DNA of 13,602 bases from Rickettsia typhi (GTDB lineage: Bacteria > Pseudomonadota > Alphaproteobacteria > Rickettsiales > Deianiraeaceae), in assembly GCA_945861605.1 (NCBI GenBank), contig CAMAVG010000018.1, forward strand, positions 1-13,602, written 5' to 3'. The notes below the pieces were generated by a model, which was given only the letters and a program-made list of their open reading frames with translations, was not told where the DNA came from and searched no databases. Below, in pieces: positions 1 to 6,095 of the stretch (the first letter of the stretch is position 1; each line of letters begins with the position of its first letter). The position numbers and the translations under genes were made by a program.

Positions 1-566
1 ATCAATACGCAGTTGGTTTTTGAGACAATCCCCGTGAGTTTACGAAGGGCTTTACTCATTAAACGAGCCTGTAATCCCATTTGTTGATCGCCCATTTCTC
101 CGTCAATTTCCGCTTTTGGAACAAGGGCTGCGACTGAATCAAGGACGATTAAATCCAATGCACCGGAGCGTGCAAGCGTTTCAATAATATCAAATGCTTG
201 TTCGGCGTTGTCCGGTTGTGAAATAATTAAATCCTCAAGATTAATTCCCAATGCCTTTGCGTAGATTGGGTCAAAAGCGTGTTCAACATCAATGAAAGCA
301 CATTTTGAACCCTTTGTTTTTTGTGTTTCTGCAATTGCGTGAAGTGCCAAAGTTGTTTTACCGGACGACTCATTTCCATAGATTTCAATCATTCTTCCGC
401 GTGGAAAACCCCCTATTCCGAGTGCTTTATCCAATGTAATAAAGCCAGTTGGAAGTGGTTGAACATCTGAAATGCCCGTGTGCGATGTCATAATCGAACC
501 TTTACCAAATGATTTTTCAATTGAGCTAATTGCCGCTGCCAGTGCTTTTTCTTTGTTTTCGTTCAT
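1..566 (-). CDS. recA: Recombinase RecA (N-terminal part, cut by window edge)
   Basis: RecA forms ATP-dependent filaments on single-stranded DNA and drives homologous recombination and, in many bacteria, the SOS response. The reading frame was translated by hand from the ATG at 566-564; 188 codons are visible and the C-terminal part lies outside the window. Visible parts are the N-terminal helix region (SIEKSFGKGSIM, about 15-26), Walker A GNESSGKTT (64-72), the catalytic-glutamate segment VEHAFDP (Glu95), Walker B LIVLDSV (139-145) and the loop L1 region (AEIDGEMGDQQMGLQARLMS, about 152-171). Walker A has Asn where most RecA proteins have Pro, and the usual EHALDP is EHAFDP; neither removes a known essential residue. 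The gene is transcribed divergently from the asmA-def-rnc group. No Shine-Dalgarno precedes the start. Identification is firm. Confidence 0.97.
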   Translation of the reverse strand, partial: MNENKEKALAAAISSIEKSFGKGSIMTSHTGISDVQPLPTGFITLDKALGIGGFPRGRMIEIYGNESSGKTTLALHAIAETQKTKGSKCAFIDVEHAFDPIYAKALGINLEDLIISQPDNAEQAFDIIETLARSGALDLIVLDSVAALVPKAEIDGEMGDQQMGLQARLMSKALRKLTGIVSKTNCVL

Positions 567-577
567 ATTGAATGTTT

Positions 578-590
578 TTATGTTACATAA
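578..590. repeat. Palindrome TTATGT-T-ACATAA in recA leader region
   Basis: A perfect inverted repeat of two 6-base arms around one central T. It covers the predicted recA transcription start and abuts the second palindrome at 590-603. It may be a binding site for a dimeric regulator. Palindromes this short arise by chance in AT-rich DNA, so the function is inferred from position only. Confidence 0.4.
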
Positions 591-603
591 GTAAATATTT
601 ACT
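590..603. repeat. Palindrome AGTAAATATTTACT over recA -10 region
   Basis: A perfect 14-base palindrome that overlaps the predicted -10 element of recA and shares one base with the palindrome at 578-590. A repressor bound here would block RNA polymerase at recA. It does not resemble a known LexA operator, and the role is inference. Confidence 0.4.
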
Positions 604-619
604 AGAAATTATTTGTCAA
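592..619 (-). promoter_or_regulatory. Candidate recA promoter
   Basis: On the minus strand a perfect TTGACA (619-614) is followed, 16 bases on, by TATTTA (597-592) as a weak -10 element. Transcription would start near 585, giving a leader of roughly 20 bases before the recA ATG at 566. The -35 is convincing and the -10 is poor, as is common in Alphaproteobacteria. No alphaproteobacterial LexA box (GTTC-N7-GTTC) is seen here. Confidence 0.45.
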
Positions 620-732
620 GAGTTTATTGCAAGGCATTTTTTATATTACATGATTTTTTTTGCAAAATAATCTTGACATTTCAAATAGTTTTAGCACACA
701 AACGCACCACATTAAATTGTAGCTCTGAAACA

Positions 733-2967
733 ATGCCAGAACTCAATTCTTCAAAAAATAATATAGGAACCGTCCATACATCGTCCATATCATTATTTTC
801 CAATATAATATTCAAAACAGTTATATGGTCGCTTGTTGTAATCATAACGCTCTCGTTCCTCATTTCGAGGTTCCTCCCCGTTGAAAAAATCATTCCAATT
901 CCGGAAATCAACCAAGTGATATACGAGAAGACGGGGCTTGAAGTAAAAATTACGGGGAAGACTCGTCTTTCAATATTGCCATTTTTTGGAATAACAGCGC
1001 GCGATGTCGTTATTACAAATCCATCTTTTGAGGAAAAAAATGTCCTATCCGCAAAAGAAATTGACATAAAAATCGCAATATTCCCGCTCCTAATCAAGAG
1101 GCTCGTCATAAAAAACATTATTTTAGACAACGCCAGCATTGATATCATCAAATGCGAAAATGCCTACAACTTTTTCACGCCACCAATTTCAAATTCCCAA
1201 CCCGCAAAAACGCAAGAAAATCAAAAACGATTTTTCAATTTCAGAAACACATCTCTCACGCATTTAAAAATATCAAACAGCAGGTTTTCATATAAATCAT
1301 GCAAAACGGATATTATTCATAAAATCACTGAAATCAATGCGAAAATATCCGCCCCCAATTCCGATGCAAAAATCAAGGCAAATATTTCAATAAATTTGAA
1401 CAACCACAAGCTCAATCTAAAACTGCGTTCATCAAGTTTGAACGATTTATTAAAGGAAAATAAAGGTGCTATTGACATCATAATCAAATCAGAACTTGGG
1501 GATATCACCGCCGATGCAAAATACAAAATTAATAAAAATAATCCAATATTATTCGACGCATTTAACTTAAATATTGCAGCGAAAAATCTTTCAGGTGAGA
1601 AACTCGCCAAGCAAACGCAAAATACCAATACAATGCTTCGCAACCTTCCTCCGATTGATTTCTCCCTCGGTGCAGAACTGAAAAATCATAAACTTAGCGT
1701 TTCGCGTTTCGTCGTGAATTCAAAACATCTTGCGATAAAATCAAAGAATATCTCAGGCACGATTTCAGAAAACCCCCTGCTCTCGAACATCAACGGAAGC
1801 TTGGAAATTACATTTAGCGACTTAAACAATTTTTGCAATACATTCGAAATTCCAACGCAAAGTTTCACCAACTTGCCACAAAAAATCACTTCACAAATTG
1901 ATTTCACACTTGAAAAAGGCATGTTTAACACCCACAAAACAAGCTATATCAAATTTGACGATACAAATATCAACATCGCATCTCTCGTGAGTTTCATCCC
2001 CGAAAACAGGTTTATCAACTTTGATATCACCGCCGATAAACTCAATATCGATCACTACCTCGCGAAGAATCCAGAAGTTCAAGATGCACAAAAAAATATC
2101 CAAGGCATACAAAAAAATATTCATGATTCCCCAATCCACATTCCACAAATCAGTAAAATCCCTGTTGAAAGCAGAATTTCCATCGATTCACTGGTATACA
2201 AAAATGTAAATTTTGAAGATTTAACTTCAATCATCAAAATAAATAATAATTCTACGACACTCAAAGCTCAAACAAACGCATTTGATGGAAAAATTTCACT
2301 CGAAGGCGGTATAACACAACGCGATGGAGTTCTGCAAACGGTTTCATCTAACATAATTGCGAAAAAAGTTGAAATAAATGACATTTTGAAATATTTGAAT
2401 CAGGAAGCAAAATTCAGCGGAATTTCAACATTTCAAATTAACATTTCCGCAAATGGTTCAACAGGTTTGGAACTCACCAAGCAAAACAGTGGGACAATCA
2501 CCTTCGATTCAACAAACTCCACATTGCACGGCATTGCTATCGATTCCCTAATATTCGATATCAAAAACGATTACAAGCAAATTTTCAGCGGAAGCATCAA
2601 GGAAAAATATTTTTCTCCAAGTGGAAAATCAAAAATTGACAGCATTGCTGCGAGGGTTATCCTCAAAAATGGCGTTTTGATAAACGAGAAATTCACAATC
2701 AAAACCAACTCACTCAGCTTCAACATTTCCGGAGAAATGAACATAATCAACCACAATATTCATTACACGGTCTCTCCAATTCACGGTTCGTCTCCACTGC
2801 CTTCGCTGGTTTTAAACGGAACAACAAACGATATTCTTTATTCCATCGACGCAAGTTCTTACATCAAGCAAAGTGCAAAATCCTTTGCTGAAAAAGAGTT
2901 CTCAAGCCAGACGACTCAAGAGAAACTTAAAAAACTTAAAAACCTTTTTAACAATTTAAAGAAGTAA
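733..2967 (+). CDS. AsmA family envelope protein
   Basis: A 744-residue protein with an N-terminal membrane anchor (about residues 25-48), followed by the AsmA-type start motif TGLEVKITGKTRLSILP (67-83) and a long beta-rich, Asn/Ser/Lys/Ile-rich region ending in an AsmA-type C-terminal domain. AsmA-family proteins are inner-membrane-anchored periplasmic proteins linked to outer-membrane assembly and phospholipid transport. The frame is open back to a TTG at 613, but that TTG coincides with the recA promoter region and the extra 40 residues do not look like AsmA; the ATG at 733 puts the anchor at the usual place. The stop is followed after 3 bases by def, so asmA, def and rnc probably form one operon. 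No Shine-Dalgarno is visible. The family call is sound, but I cannot say which AsmA paralogue it is. Confidence 0.8.
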   Translation: MPELNSSKNNIGTVHTSSISLFSNIIFKTVIWSLVVIITLSFLISRFLPVEKIIPIPEINQVIYEKTGLEVKITGKTRLSILPFFGITARDVVITNPSFEEKNVLSAKEIDIKIAIFPLLIKRLVIKNIILDNASIDIIKCENAYNFFTPPISNSQPAKTQENQKRFFNFRNTSLTHLKISNSRFSYKSCKTDIIHKITEINAKISAPNSDAKIKANISINLNNHKLNLKLRSSSLNDLLKENKGAIDIIIKSELGDITADAKYKINKNNPILFDAFNLNIAAKNLSGEKLAKQTQNTNTMLRNLPPIDFSLGAELKNHKLSVSRFVVNSKHLAIKSKNISGTISENPLLSNINGSLEITFSDLNNFCNTFEIPTQSFTNLPQKITSQIDFTLEKGMFNTHKTSYIKFDDTNINIASLVSFIPENRFINFDITADKLNIDHYLAKNPEVQDAQKNIQGIQKNIHDSPIHIPQISKIPVESRISIDSLVYKNVNFEDLTSIIKINNNSTTLKAQTNAFDGKISLEGGITQRDGVLQTVSSNIIAKKVEINDILKYLNQEAKFSGISTFQINISANGSTGLELTKQNSGTITFDSTNSTLHGIAIDSLIFDIKNDYKQIFSGSIKEKYFSPSGKSKIDSIAARVILKNGVLINEKFTIKTNSLSFNISGEMNIINHNIHYTVSPIHGSSPLPSLVLNGTTNDILYSIDASSYIKQSAKSFAEKEFSSQTTQEKLKKLKNLFNNLKK

Positions 2968-2970
2968 AAT

Positions 2971-3501
2971 ATGACAATTTTAAACTTAGTTATTGCCCCA
3001 AACCCAATTTTGCAACAGAAGTCTTCTCCCGTTTTAAAAATTACCGAAAAAACGAAAAAACTCTGCAACGATATGTTCGAAACAATGTATAACTTCGGCG
3101 GAATTGGTCTTTCTGCGGTTCAAGTTGGCATTCTTGAAAGAATTATTGTCATCGATCTCCAATCAAAGGAAGACAAAAAATCACCAAGCGGGCAAATTAT
3201 TATGATTAACCCCGAGATCGCACAAACATCGCAAGAACCCAACCTCTATAATGAAGGTTGCCTTTCATTTCCGGATCAATTCGTGAACATTACACGCCCA
3301 AAAGAAATAACCGTGAAATATCTGGATATCGAATCGAATCAATGCGAAATTGTGGCAGACGGTCTTCTATCAACATGTATTCAGCACGAAATCGACCATC
3401 TTGACGGCAAAACAATCGGCTCGTATGTTTCGGAACTCAAGCGAACAATGATGTTTGGGAAAATTAAAAAAATTAAACGCACAATGAAAAATGTTATCTA
3501 A
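2971..3501 (+). CDS. def: Peptide deformylase
   Basis: Removes the formyl group from the N-terminal formyl-methionine of nascent proteins in the cytoplasm, using a bound metal ion. The 176-residue length is typical of the bacterial family. Motif 1 is GIGLSAVQ (44-51), where the usual form is G-x-G-L-A-A-x-Q; the essential Gln51 is kept but one Ala is Ser. Motif 2 is EGCLS (95-99) with metal ligand Cys97. Motif 3 is QHEIDH (138-143) with metal ligands His139 and His143 and catalytic Glu140. The active site is therefore complete. The start lies 3 bases after the AsmA stop, and the 3' end overlaps the rnc start by 11 bases, which suggests translational coupling. The C-terminus is Lys-rich. The usual neighbour fmt is absent. 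Confidence 0.95.
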   Translation: MTILNLVIAPNPILQQKSSPVLKITEKTKKLCNDMFETMYNFGGIGLSAVQVGILERIIVIDLQSKEDKKSPSGQIIMINPEIAQTSQEPNLYNEGCLSFPDQFVNITRPKEITVKYLDIESNQCEIVADGLLSTCIQHEIDHLDGKTIGSYVSELKRTMMFGKIKKIKRTMKNVI

Positions 3502-4153
3502 ACTGGAAGAGCGACTGAACTATTCATTTGCAAACAAGGAATTGCTCCGCGAAGCGTTGACGCATCCAAGTAAAAAATTGGACGGCAAAAGCATTAAAAG
3601 CTATCAGCGATTAGAATTCCTTGGGGATAAAGTCCTGAATTTTGTCATAGCAAATGCACTTTTCAAGCAATTCCCCAATGAAAATGAAGGGCAAATTTCC
3701 CGCAGACACGCCCACCTTGTGTGCGGATCGATCTGCTTTGAAGTTGCAAAAAAAATTGAAATCATGCCGCATGTTATTTTCTCCAATGCACAAAAAAAAG
3801 ATGAAAGCTACAGCGTTTCAAAGGTTGGAGAAGACGCCATCGAGGCAATAATTGGCGCGATTTTCCTTGATTCCAACATTCAAAATGCCGAAAAATTCGT
3901 TCTTGATAATTGGTCTGAATTTTTTTTGAAAGATCTCACGCCTCCAAAAGATGCAAAATCCATGGTGCAGGAATATTTCCAGAGGAAGCTCAAAACTCTG
4001 CCTGAATATGCCATAACAACGGACGGCGTGTTTTTTACTGCGACGCTTTCCCTCAATGGACAAAAAATCTCTGGAAAAGGGCAAACAAAAAAAGACGCCG
4101 AAAAAACCTGTGCACAAAATGTCTTGAACACATTGCAAAGTTCTGGAAGTTAA
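3491..4153 (+). CDS. rnc: Ribonuclease III
   Basis: Cuts double-stranded RNA, as in rRNA precursor processing and turnover of structured mRNA. The 220 residues carry the RNase III domain (about 3-148) with signature QRLEFLGDKVL (39-49; acidic residues Glu42 and Asp46), Glu66 in NENEGQIS, and Asp115 and Glu118 in EDAIEA, so the catalytic acids are present. Gln39 replaces the Glu of E. coli, a form known in Alphaproteobacteria. A dsRNA-binding domain follows (about 154-216) with the basic KKDAEK helix start, but the beta1-beta2 loop that normally holds the G-x-x-H contact motif is about five residues shorter and lacks His. The gene overlaps def by 11 bases, and its stop overlaps the stop of the convergent HIT gene. 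The more usual neighbours lepB and era are absent. Confidence 0.95.
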   Translation: MLSKLEERLNYSFANKELLREALTHPSKKLDGKSIKSYQRLEFLGDKVLNFVIANALFKQFPNENEGQISRRHAHLVCGSICFEVAKKIEIMPHVIFSNAQKKDESYSVSKVGEDAIEAIIGAIFLDSNIQNAEKFVLDNWSEFFLKDLTPPKDAKSMVQEYFQRKLKTLPEYAITTDGVFFTATLSLNGQKISGKGQTKKDAEKTCAQNVLNTLQSSGS

Positions 4154-4476
4154 TTTCCCAAAATATGAACATGGAAATGGAAGACTTCCTGCCCCGCATT
4201 GGCACCATTGTTGATTTGAAGGCGAAAATCCTTCAAATTTAATACATTCGATGCCACATAATTCACTTTTTTGAAGAACTCGGCAACGACTTCCACACCA
4301 TTATTGGCGATGAAATCAGAAAACGACACTGCTTCAATTTTTGGAATAACCAATGCGTGAATTTTCGCACGGGGGTTGATATCGTGAAATGCAAGGATTG
4401 TGTCGTCTTCATGAATTGTTTTGCATGGGATTTCCTTGCGAAGAATTTTGGCGAAAATGTTGGTTGAATCGTACAT
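4150..4476 (-). CDS. HIT-family (HinT-like) nucleotide hydrolase
   Basis: HIT proteins hydrolyse nucleoside phosphoramidates and related adenylated nucleotides through a histidine nucleophile; the bacterial physiological role is not well fixed. The 108 residues contain the N-terminal IFAKILRKEIPC (7-18), EDDTILAFHDINPRA (23-37), the central HALVIPK (40-46), and the HIT motif HFHVHIL (100-106), with His102 as the expected nucleophile. The protein stops two residues later at LGN. Typical HinT proteins continue for about ten more residues with a G-R and a Trp-Pro-Pro-type tail, so this one is clipped. It is the last gene of the virB9 operon, 2 bases after the NDUFS4-like gene, and its TAA overlaps the TAA of rnc on the other strand. 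Confidence 0.88.
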   Translation of the reverse strand: MYDSTNIFAKILRKEIPCKTIHEDDTILAFHDINPRAKIHALVIPKIEAVSFSDFIANNGVEVVAEFFKKVNYVASNVLNLKDFRLQINNGANAGQEVFHFHVHILGN

Positions 4477-4478
4477 TT

Positions 4479-4766
4479 TTAGTAATTGAGGATTGTATCT
4501 GTGTATGATTTAAGCGGGATTTTCTTCACGCCTTGTGTGATTTCAACGAATTCAATTTTGTGTTTATTGCAAAAGGCGATTGCTAATTGTTTGTTTTGAA
4601 ATTGCATTTCTTTTTGTTTTATTGTTGAACTTGCACCGCTCCACGAGGCTGCGTCGTATTCAAACCAGATTTTTTCATCGGTTATGAAACGCAAAACAAA
4701 CGCATTTTTTTGTGCAAGACCAGACTGCATTGCAGATTTTCCAATTTGAAAAAGAATCGCTTTCAT
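4479..4766 (-). CDS. NDUFS4-like NADH dehydrogenase (complex I) accessory subunit
   Basis: A 95-residue protein matching the ETC complex I subunit conserved region (NDUFS4 family), found in mitochondria and Alphaproteobacteria. Recognised features are the N-terminal ILFQIGKSAMQSGLAQ (4-19; the family has a pattern of the type IY-P-AKTAMQSG), FVLRF (23-27), a Trp-Ser-rich central segment SWSGASST (41-48), and KIEFVEI (70-76), followed by a Ser-Tyr near the C-terminus. NDUFS4 sits on the peripheral arm of complex I near the NADH-oxidising module and supports its assembly. No other nuo gene is in the window. It lies between an unknown membrane protein (5-base gap) and the HIT gene (2-base gap). 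Identification is by motif pattern and is fairly sure. Confidence 0.82.
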   Translation of the reverse strand: MKAILFQIGKSAMQSGLAQKNAFVLRFITDEKIWFEYDAASWSGASSTIKQKEMQFQNKQLAIAFCNKHKIEFVEITQGVKKIPLKSYTDTILNY

Positions 4767-4771
4767 TGCTT

Positions 4772-5170
4772 TTATAAAAATTCTATCCTATCTTCCTCGA
4801 TTATATTCCCCGAGTTAATATAGTTGTAATCGGTTATATATTGATTTTGCAAGTCAAGAACTTTTTGATGGTTTTGATATTGGGCGAAGTCGAGCGTCAG
4901 TTGTGCGGATGTAATCCTTTCTTGGGTGACTTTTTCAATGATTTTATGATTCGTTGAGGAAATATTGAAAAAAATATTTTTAATAACAAGAAGAATTGTT
5001 ACCAAAATTGGTGTTATTACGAATGATCCGCCGCTGTACAAAAGCACTTTGTTGTTTTTTGAATGCCTGTTGACGAACAAGCGAAATGTTTGACGCGCCT
5101 TGATTATATGCTGAGTAACCTTGATAACCTTGATTTTGTACTGCTTTTTTTCCATGTTTTGATTGCTCAT
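4772..5170 (-). CDS. Unrecognised single-TM membrane protein, coupled to virB9
   Basis: A 132-residue protein I do not recognise. Residues 1-45 are strongly basic (many Lys and Arg), 49-70 form one hydrophobic membrane segment, and 71-132 look mostly helical and end acidic (IIEEDRIEFL). By the positive-inside rule the N-terminus would be cytoplasmic and the tail periplasmic. There is no signal peptidase or lipobox motif and no Pro-rich region such as VirB10 has. Its ATG overlaps the virB9 stop in an ATGA, so translation is probably coupled and the product may work with VirB9. It could be a diverged small inner-membrane T4SS component, but nothing in the sequence proves that. The gene looks real because of its tight operon spacing on both sides. 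Confidence 0.65.
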   Translation of the reverse strand: MSNQNMEKKQYKIKVIKVTQHIIKARQTFRLFVNRHSKNNKVLLYSGGSFVITPILVTILLVIKNIFFNISSTNHKIIEKVTQERITSAQLTLDFAQYQNHQKVLDLQNQYITDYNYINSGNIIEEDRIEFL

Positions 5171-6015
5171 CTTTTGATTTCAGTTTGGGAGAAGAATCCT
5201 TTTTTCACTTGTGGTTTTTCGTACATGTTCTCATTGAAAACGCAGACGACATCTGAACCGTTTCGCAAGGTGAATCGTGGGGCAACTGCCTCCATAACAA
5301 GATAATTCCCAACCATGCGAAAATTCACGAGCGATTCATAGTTGTTGTTGTCAACAAGGAAAATTGCCGGAATTACGCCACCTTTTTCCTTGAATTCGAA
5401 ATATGTAAATTCGCCGTCATCAAAGATTTTCATTGGGTAGAGGGTATCGCGACCTGTCACGGTGTAATTAAAATTGTATTTTTCAGGATTCACCGAAATG
5501 TTTGGCAAAATTGATTTTGAGTATCGACGAATTGTTTTTTGCTCTTCTTCGGTTGGGTAATTGAATTGATAATAAAATGTGTAGCTATCGTCAAAGTTAT
5601 TCGAAGGTTCTTTTGCGTACATTTCGAAAAAGTATGTGCGTTTTGTGGTCATTACTGTCATTTGAGTATCGGCATCTGAGGCAACGGGTTGAATGAATAG
5701 CTTGTTTTCCTTTGAAAGTAATTGCCATGAGTCATCCTTTGGATTTGTAATTGACTGAACTTTTTCGTCAGTGTCAAATTCAATATATGTGGTGTTATCG
5801 TAAAGTGAAACAACTTCATAAACGCCGTTTTCCATAAACGGGAAAACCTTGAATCGGGAATCATGCCCCATTGAATAAGCTTTTATCACTTTTTTTCTAA
5901 CGGTAGTGTTTGCCTGTTTTTTGTAGATTCCAAGGTCGTTTGTTGCATCGCTTTCTGCAAATGCCTTTGTTTGAATTGCGACGATTAAAGATAGTATGAC
6001 TAACAAAAAATTCAT
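5167..6015 (-). CDS. virB9: Type IV secretion system protein VirB9 (CagX/TrbG family)
   Basis: VirB9 is a periplasmic and outer-membrane core-complex subunit of type IV secretion systems, working with VirB7 and VirB10. The 282 residues begin with a signal peptide (cleavage likely after AFA, about residue 20). The N-terminal domain (about 45-155) has HDSRFKVFPFMENGVYEV (51-68), WQLLSKENKLFIQP (97-110) and MTTKRTYFFEM (122-132). The C-terminal domain (about 178-264) has NFNYTVTG (181-188), FDDGEFTYFEF (198-208), PAIFLVD (216-222) and NYLVMEAVAPRFTLRNG (237-253), the classic pattern of Rickettsiales VirB9. It is the first gene of a four-gene minus-strand operon and has no virB8 or virB10 next to it, so it may be a solitary or second copy. 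It is transcribed divergently from gdh, 80 bases away. Confidence 0.92.
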   Translation of the reverse strand: MNFLLVILSLIVAIQTKAFAESDATNDLGIYKKQANTTVRKKVIKAYSMGHDSRFKVFPFMENGVYEVVSLYDNTTYIEFDTDEKVQSITNPKDDSWQLLSKENKLFIQPVASDADTQMTVMTTKRTYFFEMYAKEPSNNFDDSYTFYYQFNYPTEEEQKTIRRYSKSILPNISVNPEKYNFNYTVTGRDTLYPMKIFDDGEFTYFEFKEKGGVIPAIFLVDNNNYESLVNFRMVGNYLVMEAVAPRFTLRNGSDVVCVFNENMYEKPQVKKGFFSQTEIKR

Positions 6016-6038
6016 CTTTTCTTCATAAAATAATTCGA

Positions 6039-6067
6039 TTGACTTTTCTAAAACAGGTTTTTATAAA
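6039..6067 (+). promoter_or_regulatory. Sigma70 promoter of gdh-mnmG
   Basis: TTGACT (6039-6044), a 17-base spacer and TATAAA (6062-6067) form the best consensus promoter in the window, each box matching five of six bases. Transcription would start near 6074, about 22 bases before the ATG at 6096. The frame of gdh is open back to a TTG at 6039, but that TTG is the -35 element, so the promoter decides the start in favour of 6096 or 6099. Confidence 0.7.
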
Positions 6068-6073
6068 AATCAA
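6045..6073 (-). promoter_or_regulatory. Candidate promoter of the virB9 operon
   Basis: On the minus strand TTGATT (6073-6068) and TAGAAA (6050-6045) are separated by 17 bases, each matching four of six consensus bases. Transcription would start near 6038, about 22 bases before the virB9 ATG at 6015. A purine-rich GAAGAAAAG just before that ATG may help ribosome binding. The elements lie on the same 35-base stretch as the gdh promoter on the other strand. Confidence 0.35.
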
Positions 6074-6095
6074 GATTAAATCACATAAGCAGTAT

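Noticed and set aside
673..678. TTGACA as a -35 box for the asmA-def-rnc operon
   Set aside because: No acceptable -10 element is found 15-19 bases downstream (the sequence there is a CACA-rich run).
613..732. N-terminal extension of the AsmA-like protein to a TTG at 613
   Set aside because: The TTG overlaps the -35 region of recA, the extra 40 residues are unlike AsmA proteins, and the ATG at 733 places the membrane anchor normally.
2085..2125. Short internal duplication in the AsmA-like gene (QKNI repeated around QG)
   Set aside because: The repeat is about 11 bases of mostly A and fits chance in a Lys/Asn/Ile-rich protein; no longer repeat is seen.
3491..3620. Loss of an active-site residue in RNase III (Gln39 for Glu)
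   Set aside because: Gln at this place is a known form in alphaproteobacterial RNase III, and the other catalytic acids are present.
6039..6095. N-terminal extension of glutamate dehydrogenase to a TTG at 6039
   Set aside because: That TTG is the first half of a consensus -35 box (TTGACT-N17-TATAAA), so transcription starts downstream of it.
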